A DNA stretch of 64,000 bases from Labrys monachus (lineage in GTDB: Bacteria > Pseudomonadota > Alphaproteobacteria > Rhizobiales > Labraceae): contig NZ_JAUSVK010000001.1 in NCBI RefSeq assembly GCF_030814655.1, forward strand, positions 5,029,001 through 5,093,000. The letters run 5' to 3'. Numbering within the stretch: the first letter of the stretch is position 1; each line of letters opens with the position of its first letter. This document shows positions 39,622 to 50,469 of this stretch, piece by piece. The notes under the pieces are model-generated. The model was not told the DNA's origin. It made no database searches and saw only the letters and a program-made list of their open reading frames with translations. A program made the position numbers and the translations under genes.

Positions 39622-39718
39622 AATCTAATTGGCGAGGGCGTTCCCCTGTGCCGGACAAGGCGCCTATGGCCTCCAACGGTTCGGGATTTGTCATTGCCGG
39701 GCTTGTCCCGGCAATCCA

Positions 39719-39950
39719 GCCGGGCCGCCCATATGCGCTAACTTTGCCGACCATAGCGCGATTTTCCTTCTCCCATGCGGGAGAAGGTGGCGCGAAGCGC
39801 CGGATGAGGGTCTGGACTTCTGCAATTCCAGCGCGACCCTTGAGCTATCTGCGTTGAAGTTTAGACCCTCATCCCCCTGCCGGGACCTTCTCCCGAACAG
39901 GGAGAAGGCGGGTATTTCCCTTATGTTAGCGCATATGGCCGGGCCGCCGT
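39719..39950. repeat. Palindromic MITE-like element, copy B
   Basis: The unit has inverted ends CATATGCGCTAAC (about 39732) and GTTAGCGCATATG (about 39926). It is flanked by CCGGGCCGCC on both sides, a likely target duplication. The inner sequence (CTTCTCCCATGCGGGAGAAG, CTGCAATTCCAGCGCGAC, AGACCCTCATCCCCCTGCC) closely matches copy A at 29448-29726. Non-coding. Confidence 0.78.
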
Positions 39951-40054
39951 CCCTCCTTCCGGACGGAGTCTGGATACCCGGGACCAGCCCCGGATAGGAC
40001 AATACTGGGCCTCTTCCTGCTGTCGTGGCCCATAAGGCCCGTCGCGGGGACGAG

Positions 40055-40798
40055 CTATGCCTGCCCGGTCGGATACAGGGTGAGGATGTTGACGTTCACG
40101 CGCCGCGGCTGCGTCACGGCGTAGAGGATGGCATTGGCCACATCCTCGCTCTCAAGCTGCTCCATGTCACCCAGGCGCCGCTCCACGCTCTCCCGGACCT
40201 CCGCGCGCATCTGCGCGGTGAATTCCGTCCGCACCGCGCCGGGCTCGATGCTGGTGACGCGGATGCCGTCCTTGCCGACCTCGCGGCGCAGCGATTCGGC
40301 GATGGCGCCGACCGCATGCTTGGTGCCCGAATAGACCGTCGAGGGATGGATATAGCGGCCGGTCCCGGACGAGACGACGACGATGTGCCCCTCCCTTTGC
40401 CGCGTCATCGCCGGCAAAGCGGCATGGATCGCGTAGAGGACGCCGAGAATATTGACGTCGACCATGCGGCGATACTCTTCGGTCGTGGTGTTCCGGAACG
40501 GCGCGGCCACCCCGACGCCGGCGACGCAGAGCAGCATGTCGAGCCGTCCATAGTCGCGCAGGACGGCTTCGACCATCCCCGAAGCCTGCGCCTCGTCCGC
40601 CACATCCGCCCGGATCGCCAGCGCCTCGCCGCCGGCGGCGCGTATCCGGGCTGCGACGCCCTCCAGCCGCGACAGGCGCCGCGCGGCGATCGCAACCCTC
40701 GCGCCCTCGCCCGCGAGCGCCAGCGCGGTGGCCTCGCCGATGCCCGAGGAGGCGCCCGCCACGAGTGCGACCCGACCCTCCAATCTGCCCGATGCCAT
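40055..40798 (-). CDS. Short-chain dehydrogenase/reductase
   Basis: 247 residues. The NAD(P) motif is GASSGIGEA, the NNAG position reads CVAG (residues near 90), and the active site is S...YSGTKHAVGA (Y-x-x-x-K reads YSGTK). The substrate is unknown. It ends with VNVNILTLYPTGQA, a common C-terminus of this SDR group. It is second in a two-gene operon with another SDR. Confidence 0.9.
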   Translation of the reverse strand: MASGRLEGRVALVAGASSGIGEATALALAGEGARVAIAARRLSRLEGVAARIRAAGGEALAIRADVADEAQASGMVEAVLRDYGRLDMLLCVAGVGVAAPFRNTTTEEYRRMVDVNILGVLYAIHAALPAMTRQREGHIVVVSSGTGRYIHPSTVYSGTKHAVGAIAESLRREVGKDGIRVTSIEPGAVRTEFTAQMRAEVRESVERRLGDMEQLESEDVANAILYAVTQPRRVNVNILTLYPTGQA

Positions 40799-40827
40799 GG
40801 CGCGGATCTCCCGTCTCTCGAAGCCGT

Positions 40828-41670
40828 TCACGCCGTCTTCCGGTCGAAAGCCGTGTCCCGCGCGAGCGTTTCCCAGGCCGCGAGGTCCCGGAGCAGCGCT
40901 TCGCCGTGGCTGCGGACGGCCTCGACCGCGTCGGCGCCGAGCTGGAGCCGCAGCGGCGTGTCCGGCGCGTCCAGGGCCGCGGCGATCGCGGCTGCCGCCT
41001 TGCGCGGATCGCCGTCCTGCGTGCCGTTCATATCGTGGGCGAAGGCGCGCGTGCCTCCGACGACGTCGCGATAAGCGTCGATCACCGGCATGTGGCGCAT
41101 GCTCGGGCCTGCGAGATTGGTGCGGAACTGGCCGGGCTCGACGATCAGCACCTTGATGCCGAAGGGCGCGACCTCCAGGGCCAGGGCCTCGCTCACGCCC
41201 TCCAGGGCGAATTTCGTCGCCGAATAGGCGCTGAAGCCGGCGAAGGACAATTGCCCGCCGAGGCTCGATATGTTGACGATCGCGCCGCTCCTCTGCCCAC
41301 GCAGGATCGGCAGCGCCGCGCGGGTGACATTCATCGCGCCGAAGAAATTGGTCTCCATCAGCGCCCGCAACTCGGCGTCCGGCGTCTCCTCGAACGCGCC
41401 GACGACGCCATAGCCCGCATTGTTGACGAGGATGTCGATGCGGCCGAAGCGGGCGACGGCCGCCGCCAGCGCATCCTCGGCATCGGCGGGGCGCGTCACG
41501 TCGAGCGCGAGGGCGAGGAGGCGTTCCGGCGCCGCCTCGGCGAGATCGGCGAGGGCCGAGGCCCGGCGGGCGGTCGCCACCACAGTGTCGCCGCGGGCGA
41601 GCGCATGGTCGGCGAAGGCGCGGCCGAAGCCGGAGGAAGAGCCGGTGATGAACCAGGTTTTGGCGGTCAT
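40828..41670 (-). CDS. Short-chain dehydrogenase/reductase
   Basis: 280 residues. It starts MTAKTWFITGSSSGFGRAFA (cofactor motif TGSSSGFG), has NNAGYGVVGAFEE, and the active site YSATKFALEG. Family relatives include oxidoreductases of the DltE-like type. It is divergent from the LysR gene at 41789, with a palindrome between, so LysR control is likely. Confidence 0.92.
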   Translation of the reverse strand: MTAKTWFITGSSSGFGRAFADHALARGDTVVATARRASALADLAEAAPERLLALALDVTRPADAEDALAAAVARFGRIDILVNNAGYGVVGAFEETPDAELRALMETNFFGAMNVTRAALPILRGQRSGAIVNISSLGGQLSFAGFSAYSATKFALEGVSEALALEVAPFGIKVLIVEPGQFRTNLAGPSMRHMPVIDAYRDVVGGTRAFAHDMNGTQDGDPRKAAAAIAAALDAPDTPLRLQLGADAVEAVRSHGEALLRDLAAWETLARDTAFDRKTA

Positions 41671-41758
41671 GGGATTGTCTCCTCTGCCGTGACCGGATGG
41701 TCGAAATGAACGCCTGCACAGTCTGGCCGACCGCTCATTCCCACACTAGACGGTTCAA

Positions 41759-41777
41759 ATCGAGGTAGCCTTTCGAT
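41759..41777. promoter_or_regulatory. LysR-type binding site candidate
   Basis: ATCGA-N9-TCGAT, an interrupted palindrome of the LysR T-N11-A type, lies 11 bp before the lysR start and in the shared promoter region of the divergent SDR operon. Confidence 0.55.
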
Positions 41778-41788
41778 AGGGTGCATCA

Positions 41789-42694
41789 ATGGACCGAGAC
41801 CTCCTCGCGCATCTGCCCATCGTGCTGACCGTCGCGCGCCGGGGCGGCTTTGCCTCGGCCGCCGCCGCGCTCAACATGAGCCCCTCGGCGGTGAGCCATG
41901 CGGTGAAGGCCGTCGAGGACCGCCTCGGCCAGCCTCTGTTCGTCCGCACGACACGCAGCGTCGCGCTCACCGAGGCGGGAGCGAGCTTCGTCGCCTCGGT
42001 CGGCCCGGCGCTGGCGACGGTCGAGGAAAGCGTCGAGCGGGTCCGCTCCGCCAAGGGACAGGTCGCCGGCCTGTTGCGGCTGAACATGCCGCGCCTCGCC
42101 CTGCCGCTGGCGATCACGCCGGCCATCGTGGCGATGAGCCGCCTCTATCCGGACCTCACCATCGAGATCACCGCGGATGAGAGCCTCGTCGACATCGTCG
42201 CCGACGGCTATGACGCCGGCATCCGCCTCGGCGAGATGATCGCGCAGGACATGATCGCCGTGCGGCTGACGCCACCCTTCCAGGCGGTGACGGTGGCCGC
42301 GCCGTCCTATCTCGAAGAACGGGGCGTGCCGGACGCGATCGCCGATCTGGCCGGCCACAATTGTATCGGCTACCGCCTGATCTCGTCCGGCGCCGCCTAT
42401 GCCTGGGACCTGCAGGACGAAGACGGCCGCGCGGTCTCCGTCGCCGTGAGCGGCAGCGTGCGGGTGACCGATTCCCTCTATGCCCGCGAGCTCGCCTTGC
42501 AGGGCGTCGGCATCGCCTATGTCTTCGAGCCGCTGGTCCGCGAGGATCTCAGCGCCGGCCGCCTGCGCCGCGTGCTGCCGGCCGCGAGCATCGAGGAGCC
42601 GGGCCTCTTTTTGTATTTCCCACGAAATTCGTCCGGCGTTCCGAAGCTCAGGGCCTTCATCGACACGCTGCGCCGGACCTTGCGGCTATCATGA
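41789..42694 (+). CDS. LysR-family transcriptional regulator
   Basis: 301 residues. The HTH is ARRGGFASAAAALNMSPSAV, SHAVKAVEDRLGQPLFVRTT. The effector domain begins GLLRLNMPRLALPLAITPAI. It belongs to the group of LysR regulators next to SDR or quinone-reductase genes. It is divergent from the two SDR genes and is their likely regulator. Confidence 0.92.
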   Translation: MDRDLLAHLPIVLTVARRGGFASAAAALNMSPSAVSHAVKAVEDRLGQPLFVRTTRSVALTEAGASFVASVGPALATVEESVERVRSAKGQVAGLLRLNMPRLALPLAITPAIVAMSRLYPDLTIEITADESLVDIVADGYDAGIRLGEMIAQDMIAVRLTPPFQAVTVAAPSYLEERGVPDAIADLAGHNCIGYRLISSGAAYAWDLQDEDGRAVSVAVSGSVRVTDSLYARELALQGVGIAYVFEPLVREDLSAGRLRRVLPAASIEEPGLFLYFPRNSSGVPKLRAFIDTLRRTLRLS

Positions 42695-42721
42695 CCGCGT
42701 TCGCCAGCCGGCGGCGTCTGG

Positions 42722-42853
42722 CTACGGGCTGCGCAGATATTTGACCAGCGCAGCGATGCCGAGCCCGACCAGGACGAGGAACAGCAGGCCGAGCACGCCC
42801 ATGCCGCCCATGCCCAGACCGCCGACGCCCATCATTCCACCGTCTCCGACCAT
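42722..42853 (-). CDS. 43-residue Gly/Met-rich membrane peptide in the copper cluster
   Basis: The frame MVGDGGMMGVGGLGMGGMGV then LGLLFLVLVGLGIAALVKYL has a Met/Gly-rich N-terminal part and one hydrophobic helix. Its ATG (42853) lies 9 bp after the stop of the copper ATPase, so it is probably translated from the same mRNA. Met-rich segments bind Cu(I) in other copper proteins, so a metal-handling role is possible (inference). It resembles small SHOCT-less membrane peptides often seen after CopA genes. It is convergent with the LysR gene. Confidence 0.65.
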   Translation of the reverse strand: MVGDGGMMGVGGLGMGGMGVLGLLFLVLVGLGIAALVKYLRSP

Positions 42854-42862
42854 GGCTTGCTC

Positions 42863-45085
<2,223 letters not shown>

Positions 45086-45299
45086 GGATGAACTCCGGCG
45101 GATCGGCCGCCACCAGAAAGAGAAATCCCGCGCGCCGGGTGTGCCGCCCGCCGCCGGAACACCGAGCGCCCCATCGGAGGGTGAGCGCGGCCGCCGGTCC
45201 GGCATCCGGCCGGATACGGGACGGGAGCCAGCCCCGAGAGGCATGGCATCCACACTCCCACACGCCGGCGCCGGAACGAAGCCGGGCGGCCTCCGCCCG

Positions 45300-45917
45300 T
45301 CACATCATACCCATGGGGCCGATCATCAGCCCGTCGGCGCGCCTCTTCTGTTCGTCGCTGAAGGAGGCATAGAGCGGATCCAGCGCGTCCTTCAGCGCCG
45401 CGATCGCGGCGAGGTGGGCGGAGAGCATGCCCTTCTGCGCCTCAAGCCGTGCCGGCAGGGTCGACGCGCCCTTGGCGTGCATCATCTGGCCATACATGCC
45501 GTTCATGGATTTCGCCGTCGCGCGGAGGGCCTCGGCGAAGCGGTCCCACAGCGGCGACTGGGCGCCGGTGATGCCGAGGTCGGATCTCAGGGAGGCGATC
45601 CGGCCTTCGACGTGGGACGACATCATGCCGCTTTCGGCGCTCATCATCGTCATCATGCCGCGCATCATCGACATCATCTGCATCATGTCGCCGTTCATCA
45701 TGCGGGCCTGCCCCTTCCCCATCATGGTGCCGGGCATTCCGCCGGAGGGCGAATCGGCGAGCGGCCCGGCGGCGCAGGGGCCGGGACGGCCGGTGTCGTG
45801 CTCCTCGTCCGACTGGCCGGGCGAGGGCATGGTCTGGGCGACGACGGCGGCCGGCCAGGCGGCGACGGCCGAGGCGAGGAGAAGGGCGGGAATGGAAAAA
45901 CGACGGATGATCGACAT
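45300..45917 (-). CDS. Met-rich Spy/CpxP-like periplasmic protein
   Basis: 205 residues. The signal peptide is [20 protein letters not shown] with cleavage after VVA. A strongly Met-rich section follows ([35 protein letters not shown]), then an alpha-helical LTxxQ-like part ([20 protein letters not shown]). Family members are chaperone or metal-binding periplasmic proteins. Its position between the ATPase and the multicopper oxidase, and the many Met residues, point to periplasmic copper binding. Confidence 0.82.
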   Translation of the reverse strand: MSIIRRFSIPALLLASAVAAWPAAVVAQTMPSPGQSDEEHDTGRPGPCAAGPLADSPSGGMPGTMMGKGQARMMNGDMMQMMSMMRGMMTMMSAESGMMSSHVEGRIASLRSDLGITGAQSPLWDRFAEALRATAKSMNGMYGQMMHAKGASTLPARLEAQKGMLSAHLAAIAALKDALDPLYASFSDEQKRRADGLMIGPMGMM

Positions 45918-46066
45918 AGCGGAAGTTCCTTGAGGTCGCGTGCGGTGTCGCGAAGCGCGTGCCGCACTGTGATGTGAATTCATTGAAGGGCCTGATCCGG
46001 ATGCGCTTTCCGGCGAGGAGCGCGCGATGACGGCGCCGCCGAAATCGGGCAGCGCCGCGACGCCGG

Positions 46067-46495
46067 TCAAGTCAGGCGCGGAGGCCGCTCACCGGGCGAT
46101 ACGGGCAACCCACAACGAGGGGAATCGAATGCAGCCCGTGGAGGAGAAGAAGCACAGGGAGAGGGGAAGTCTGCCGCCAGCGGAGAAACGATGCCGCTCG
46201 CGCTGCCCGGTCCGTGCGAACTGCAGCAGGGACAATGCCCGGTGCGGCATCCCTTCGGATCGCCGGCGCCGTCCATGTCCTGCCATCCGACAGGCTCGGC
46301 AGCGACCGCGGCCGCCGTCGCGACGGCGGCACCGGCCGGACGAAGCATCGAACTCCCGATGCCGCCGGGGACCATGGCGTCAGCTTCGCGATCGTCACTG
46401 CAGGCCTGCGCCGACGTCACGCTCAGAACGAGCACGGCGAGCAGGATCAGCCCTGCCGCCGCCGCCCTGAAGAGACTGGTCGCGCCGATCCACAT
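46067..46495 (-). CDS. Small exported Cys/His-containing protein of the copper cluster
   Basis: 142 residues. The signal or TM segment is LFRAAAAGLILLAVLVLSVT. Further on lie GCRTGHCPCCSSHGPGSASG, a dense Cys cluster suited to metal binding. The C-terminus is Pro/Arg-rich with no recognised domain. The gene lies 101 bp after the multicopper oxidase and has the same direction. The family is not identified; the function is guessed from position only. Confidence 0.5.
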   Translation of the reverse strand: MWIGATSLFRAAAAGLILLAVLVLSVTSAQACSDDREADAMVPGGIGSSMLRPAGAAVATAAAVAAEPVGWQDMDGAGDPKGCRTGHCPCCSSHGPGSASGIVSPLAADFPSPCASSPPRAAFDSPRCGLPVSPGERPPRLT

Positions 46496-46595
46496 CGTCT
46501 TCGCCCTCCTGCCTCCTACCGGCGCATGGAGCCACGCCTGCGGCCGGCGGGCCTTGATGCACGTCAAGAGGCGCGACGGTTCGTGCGGTGCCGCT

Positions 46596-48062
46596 TCAGC
46601 CGATGCCTTCATAGGCGACATAGGCCATCATGCCGGTCGCCATGTGATAGAGGTGGTGGCAATGCAGCGGCCACCGCCCGGCATTGTCGGCGTCGAAGGC
46701 GACGGTGACGCTCGCCATCGGCGGAACCAGGACGGTGTCGCGCACCGCGCCGGCAAGCTTGGCGCCGGCGATGCCTATCACCTGGAAGCGGTGCCCGTGC
46801 AGATGCATCGGATGCGCCATCATCGACATGTTGCGGAAGGCGATCTCGATCCGCTCGCCGCGCCTGGCGCGAAGTGCGTCGCCGCCCTCGATGCGCCAGC
46901 TGTAGCCGGCCATGTCCCCGGCCAGCGTCAGCGCGAAGCGGCGGTCGGCCGGCCGCTCGGCGAGAGGGGCGGCCGCGCGCAGCCGCTGTTCGAGATCGAG
47001 CCCGAGAACGGGGCCTTTGCCTCGACCGAGCGCGGGAATCCGGCCGATCCTCGCGCCGGCGGTCGCCAGGACGATGCCGGTCCGCTCGCGGGCGCCCTCG
47101 CGCAAGGCGAGAATCGGATAGGCGCCGCCGCCTTTCGGCAGGGACAGGCGGATGTCCAACCGCTGGCCCATGGCGATCGGGAAGGCCCGGCCCCCGACCG
47201 GCCGGACGGCCTGCCCGTCGACGGAGACCAGTTCTCCCGAAAGCCTCCCCGTGGCGATGGTGAAGGCGGTGGCGGCCGCGCCGTTGATGATGCGCAGGCG
47301 GACGCGGCCCCCGCTCTCGACCCTGACGATCTCGGGGTCGCCGAGCGTGCGGTCATTGGCGAGATAGGCGTCATAATCGATGTCGTTGAGGTCCATCGGC
47401 CCCATGCCGCTCATCATGCCGCCCATCATGTCGCCATGCCCCATCGCTCCGGGCGCCATCGCCGCGTGATCCATCGCGCCGTGGTCCATGGGCATGGCGG
47501 CGGCCGGGGCGCGTCCCCTCAGCCGGGCGAGCAGTTCTTCCGCCGGGGTGAAGGAGAAATCGTGCAGCAGGATGACGACCTCCTGCTCGTCCCGCTGCAG
47601 GTCCCCGGCGGTGCGCAGGATCAGCGGAGCCGCCAGCAGGTTCTGCTCCTGCAGGGTGTGGGCATGCATCCAATGCGTGCCGCCGGCATCGATCGGGAAG
47701 GTGTAGCGGCGGGTTTCGGCCGGCTGCAGCGGCGCGGCCGGATTGCCGGGCACGCCGTCCATCGCCCAGGGCGGCGTCAGGCCGTGCCAATGCACCAGGG
47801 TGGGCGTGTCGATATCGTTGGCGAGCATGACGTCGAAGCCGGTTCCGGCTTCCAGGGTCAGGCCCGGCGTGCCGTCGGGCTGGGCCAGCCCGAAGACGCG
47901 CGCGGCCTTGCCGTCGATATCGAGGATGCGGTTGCGGATGGCAAGCGCTCTCAGGACGCTGCTGCCGGCCTGCGCGCGCGCATGGCCCGGGCGGAGCGCG
48001 GCGGATGTGCCGAGCGCCGCGGCGCCGGCCATCAGGGTGTTGAGAAAATCGCGACGATTCAT
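46596..48062 (-). CDS. Multicopper oxidase (CopA/CueO-like), Tat-exported
   Basis: 488 residues. A twin-arginine leader (MNRRDFLNTLMAGAAALG) predicts Tat export. Copper ligand motifs are HWHGL, HWMHAHTLQEQN, HPMHLHGHRFQVIG and HCHHLYHMATGMM, covering the type 1, 2 and 3 centres. The middle contains a Met/His-rich loop (PMDHGAMDHAAMAPGAMGHG) as in CueO/PcoA. It probably oxidises Cu(I) to less toxic Cu(II) in the periplasm. Confidence 0.94.
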   Translation of the reverse strand: MNRRDFLNTLMAGAAALGTSAALRPGHARAQAGSSVLRALAIRNRILDIDGKAARVFGLAQPDGTPGLTLEAGTGFDVMLANDIDTPTLVHWHGLTPPWAMDGVPGNPAAPLQPAETRRYTFPIDAGGTHWMHAHTLQEQNLLAAPLILRTAGDLQRDEQEVVILLHDFSFTPAEELLARLRGRAPAAAMPMDHGAMDHAAMAPGAMGHGDMMGGMMSGMGPMDLNDIDYDAYLANDRTLGDPEIVRVESGGRVRLRIINGAAATAFTIATGRLSGELVSVDGQAVRPVGGRAFPIAMGQRLDIRLSLPKGGGAYPILALREGARERTGIVLATAGARIGRIPALGRGKGPVLGLDLEQRLRAAAPLAERPADRRFALTLAGDMAGYSWRIEGGDALRARRGERIEIAFRNMSMMAHPMHLHGHRFQVIGIAGAKLAGAVRDTVLVPPMASVTVAFDADNAGRWPLHCHHLYHMATGMMAYVAYEGIG

Positions 48063-48177
48063 GGGATCGGTCCTCGTTCCCGTGTCGGCGGTGCCGACGC
48101 ATCGGTCTGGCGCGCGCGCCTCGGAGGGCGCGCACGAAACGGCAGTCCGCCGCCGATGGGGGCGGCAGACCGGTTCG

Positions 48178-48555
48178 TCAGACCATGGGACGGGGCGGAT
48201 CGAGCGCGGGCGGGAACGCCACGCCCTCGACGATCCGATGGTGCCAGACCAGGCGCCGGCTGCCGGTGGCGAGACGGGCAGGCACGGCGCTCTCCGCGGC
48301 GATGGCCGCGCAGCACAGGCCGCAGGCGCTTCCGCAGCAGGCTTTGTGATCGGCCATGCCGCCGCTGTCGCGGGACCCGTCATGATGATGCGCCGCGGCG
48401 CCGGCGGGATGTTCCGACAGGACCGCGCAGGGGCCGGCGCGAGGGGGGCACGGCGCGGCACCGGCGACGCCGAGGGGGGCAAGGAGCAGCGCGATCGCGA
48501 CCACGAAGGCCAGCAACGCCCTTGCCCATCGATCCGCCGGCCCGTTTGCCCTCAT
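48178..48555 (-). CDS. DUF2946-like Cys-rich protein of copper operons
   Basis: 125 residues. After a TM or signal segment (LLAFVVAIALLLAPLGVAGA) come HHHDGSRDSGGMADHKACCG and SACGLCCAAIAAE, with Cys/His for metal binding, and a PPALDPPRP ending. DUF2946/CopL-type proteins commonly begin copper-resistance operons in proteobacteria. The ATG at 48555 is chosen over 48621. It is the first gene of the copper cluster. Confidence 0.72.
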   Translation of the reverse strand: MRANGPADRWARALLAFVVAIALLLAPLGVAGAAPCPPRAGPCAVLSEHPAGAAAHHHDGSRDSGGMADHKACCGSACGLCCAAIAAESAVPARLATGSRRLVWHHRIVEGVAFPPALDPPRPMV

Positions 48556-48693
48556 ATGCCGTTCACCGTGCTTCCGTCCCCAGGCGTGCCGGCAAGCGGC
48601 CGGCGACATCCATCCATACACCGCATGGCCGATCGATGCGACGTCTGTTCGGCGGCGAGGGGATGGCAGGACGGTTTCCGGACGGGACTCGCG

Positions 48694-50457
48694 CTAAACC
48701 GCGGCGGCGCGCCGCGCCCGGGCGGTCTCCTCCTCGTCCAGGCGGCCGTCTTCGGTCAGGACGACGCCATACACCGCTTCGGCCCGCTCGCGGCTGATCC
48801 AGCCCTCGCGGACGTCATGGACGACGCGGGCCGGATCGCGCTCATGGGGATGGCCATAGCCCCCGCCCCCGCCGCTGATCGACACCATGGTCTCGTCGGG
48901 GCCGATCACCACCTCGGCGCAGGCCGGCACAGGCTCGAGCGATCCGTCGGCGAGGCGCCGGAACTGCGCCGAACGGGCGCCGGCCAGCCCGCCGCGCGTG
49001 CCGAGCGCCGGATTGACGTTGCCATCGCTGACATAGGCGACCGTCATGGCGCAATCGACCGGCGCGAATTCGGAATAGGCACCGAGCGCACCGCGGAAGC
49101 GGCCGGCGCCTTCGGAGTCCGGGATGAGCCGGCGGGCATGCACGAAGATCGGGTGCCGCAATTCGTCGATCTCGATCGAATCCTGGTAGCACATGCCGGC
49201 ATTGCCGACATGCAGGATGGTCAGCCAGCCATCCGTCCACGGCGTGCCGGCACCGCCGGTGCAGCCGAGATAGACCTCGTTCACGAAGGGCTTGCCGTCA
49301 TGCACGCCGGAGACCACGCCGCAGGAGGGCGGGATCAGCGCGCCGGTCTCGGCCTGTCCGAGCCCGTCGGCGAGTTCGGCCATGGCGGCCTGGACGGGAT
49401 TGGCGACGCGGTCGGCGATGTTGGTGGTCGCCACCGAGCAGGACGTCGGATGGCGCGGCCGGCCGACGACGCAGCCCTCGCGCAGATGGATCCTGATGCG
49501 GCGGAAGCTGCCCTCGTTCTTCGGCACGGTATGATCGATCGAATTGAAGATGCCGATCATCGGCGCCGACAGCGAGCAGGCCTCGGAGAGGTTGAGGCCG
49601 TTCGGCATCGAGTCGGGATTGTCGGTCATGTCGACCTCGATCATCGCCTCCTCCGGCTTGACCTCGACCGTCGCCTTGATCGTCACGCCTTCGGCCGGCG
49701 TGCCGGGAAAGGCGTCATGCGTGCTGGTGCGGGTCACCCGGCCGCGGGGCAGCGCGCGGATCACCTCGATCATGCGCTTCTCGCTGTAGTCGAACCATTG
49801 GCGGGAATAGTCTTCCAGCCGGTCCCAGCCGATCTCGGTGCCGAGCGCCAGGATCTCGCGCTCGCCGACGCGGGCGGCGCCCAGCGTCGCCAGGTAGTCG
49901 CCCCACCATTGGTCGGGCACGCGGATGCGCATGCGGCACATGCGGATGACGTCCATCACATGCTGGTAATCGTCCTGGACCTTGACGGCCGGAAAGATCA
50001 GCGCGCCCTCGTTATAGACGTCGACGGCGGCGCCCATATAGGTCGTCGGCAGCGAATTGCCGCAATCGGCCTGGTGCGCCTTGGCGAGCACGGTGAAGCG
50101 ATGCACGCCCTCCTCGTCGATGATGGGGATCAGGATCGAATGGTCGGCCGGATGGGTGCAGCCGTGATAGGGCGAATTGTGCAGGAAGGCGTCGCCGCGC
50201 TTCAGCACGGGGTGATTGTCCGTCATGGTGCGCGACATGATGTCGGGCCCGCGCAGGACATGGTTCGGCAGGCTTTCGGCGGTGGCGAGCAATTCGTGCT
50301 TCGCGGTCAGCACCACGCAGGAAAAGTCGCGCGCGATGGTGAGGATGCCGGAGCGCCCGGTCCGGTGCAGCGTGTTCGCCATCTTGCGGGCGATGCCTTC
50401 GAAACGGGCGGTCAGCACGGCGAGGGTCGAGCCGTCCATGGTTTTGACGTCGGACAT
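48694..50457 (-). CDS. hyuB: Hydantoinase B/5-oxoprolinase beta-subunit family (HyuB)
   Basis: 587 residues. It has the HyuB pattern: ARKMANTLHRTGRSGILTIA, KRGDAFLHNSPYHGCTHPAD and LVPTCAxx-type central blocks, with SISGGGGGYGHPHERDPARV near the end. HyuB works with HyuA in ATP-dependent hydrolysis of lactams or hydantoins, or as an acetone-carboxylase-like pair. It is the last gene of the sugar-acid operon, 12 bp after HyuA. Confidence 0.93.
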   Translation of the reverse strand: MSDVKTMDGSTLAVLTARFEGIARKMANTLHRTGRSGILTIARDFSCVVLTAKHELLATAESLPNHVLRGPDIMSRTMTDNHPVLKRGDAFLHNSPYHGCTHPADHSILIPIIDEEGVHRFTVLAKAHQADCGNSLPTTYMGAAVDVYNEGALIFPAVKVQDDYQHVMDVIRMCRMRIRVPDQWWGDYLATLGAARVGEREILALGTEIGWDRLEDYSRQWFDYSEKRMIEVIRALPRGRVTRTSTHDAFPGTPAEGVTIKATVEVKPEEAMIEVDMTDNPDSMPNGLNLSEACSLSAPMIGIFNSIDHTVPKNEGSFRRIRIHLREGCVVGRPRHPTSCSVATTNIADRVANPVQAAMAELADGLGQAETGALIPPSCGVVSGVHDGKPFVNEVYLGCTGGAGTPWTDGWLTILHVGNAGMCYQDSIEIDELRHPIFVHARRLIPDSEGAGRFRGALGAYSEFAPVDCAMTVAYVSDGNVNPALGTRGGLAGARSAQFRRLADGSLEPVPACAEVVIGPDETMVSISGGGGGYGHPHERDPARVVHDVREGWISRERAEAVYGVVLTEDGRLDEEETARARRAAAV

Positions 50458-50469
50458 GGGTCTCTCCGC

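Noticed and set aside
45086-45253. N-terminal extension of the copper ATPase
   Set aside because: The added 56 residues are Arg/Pro-rich with no metal-binding motif. The His-rich MNMSDHH start at 45085 fits the family.
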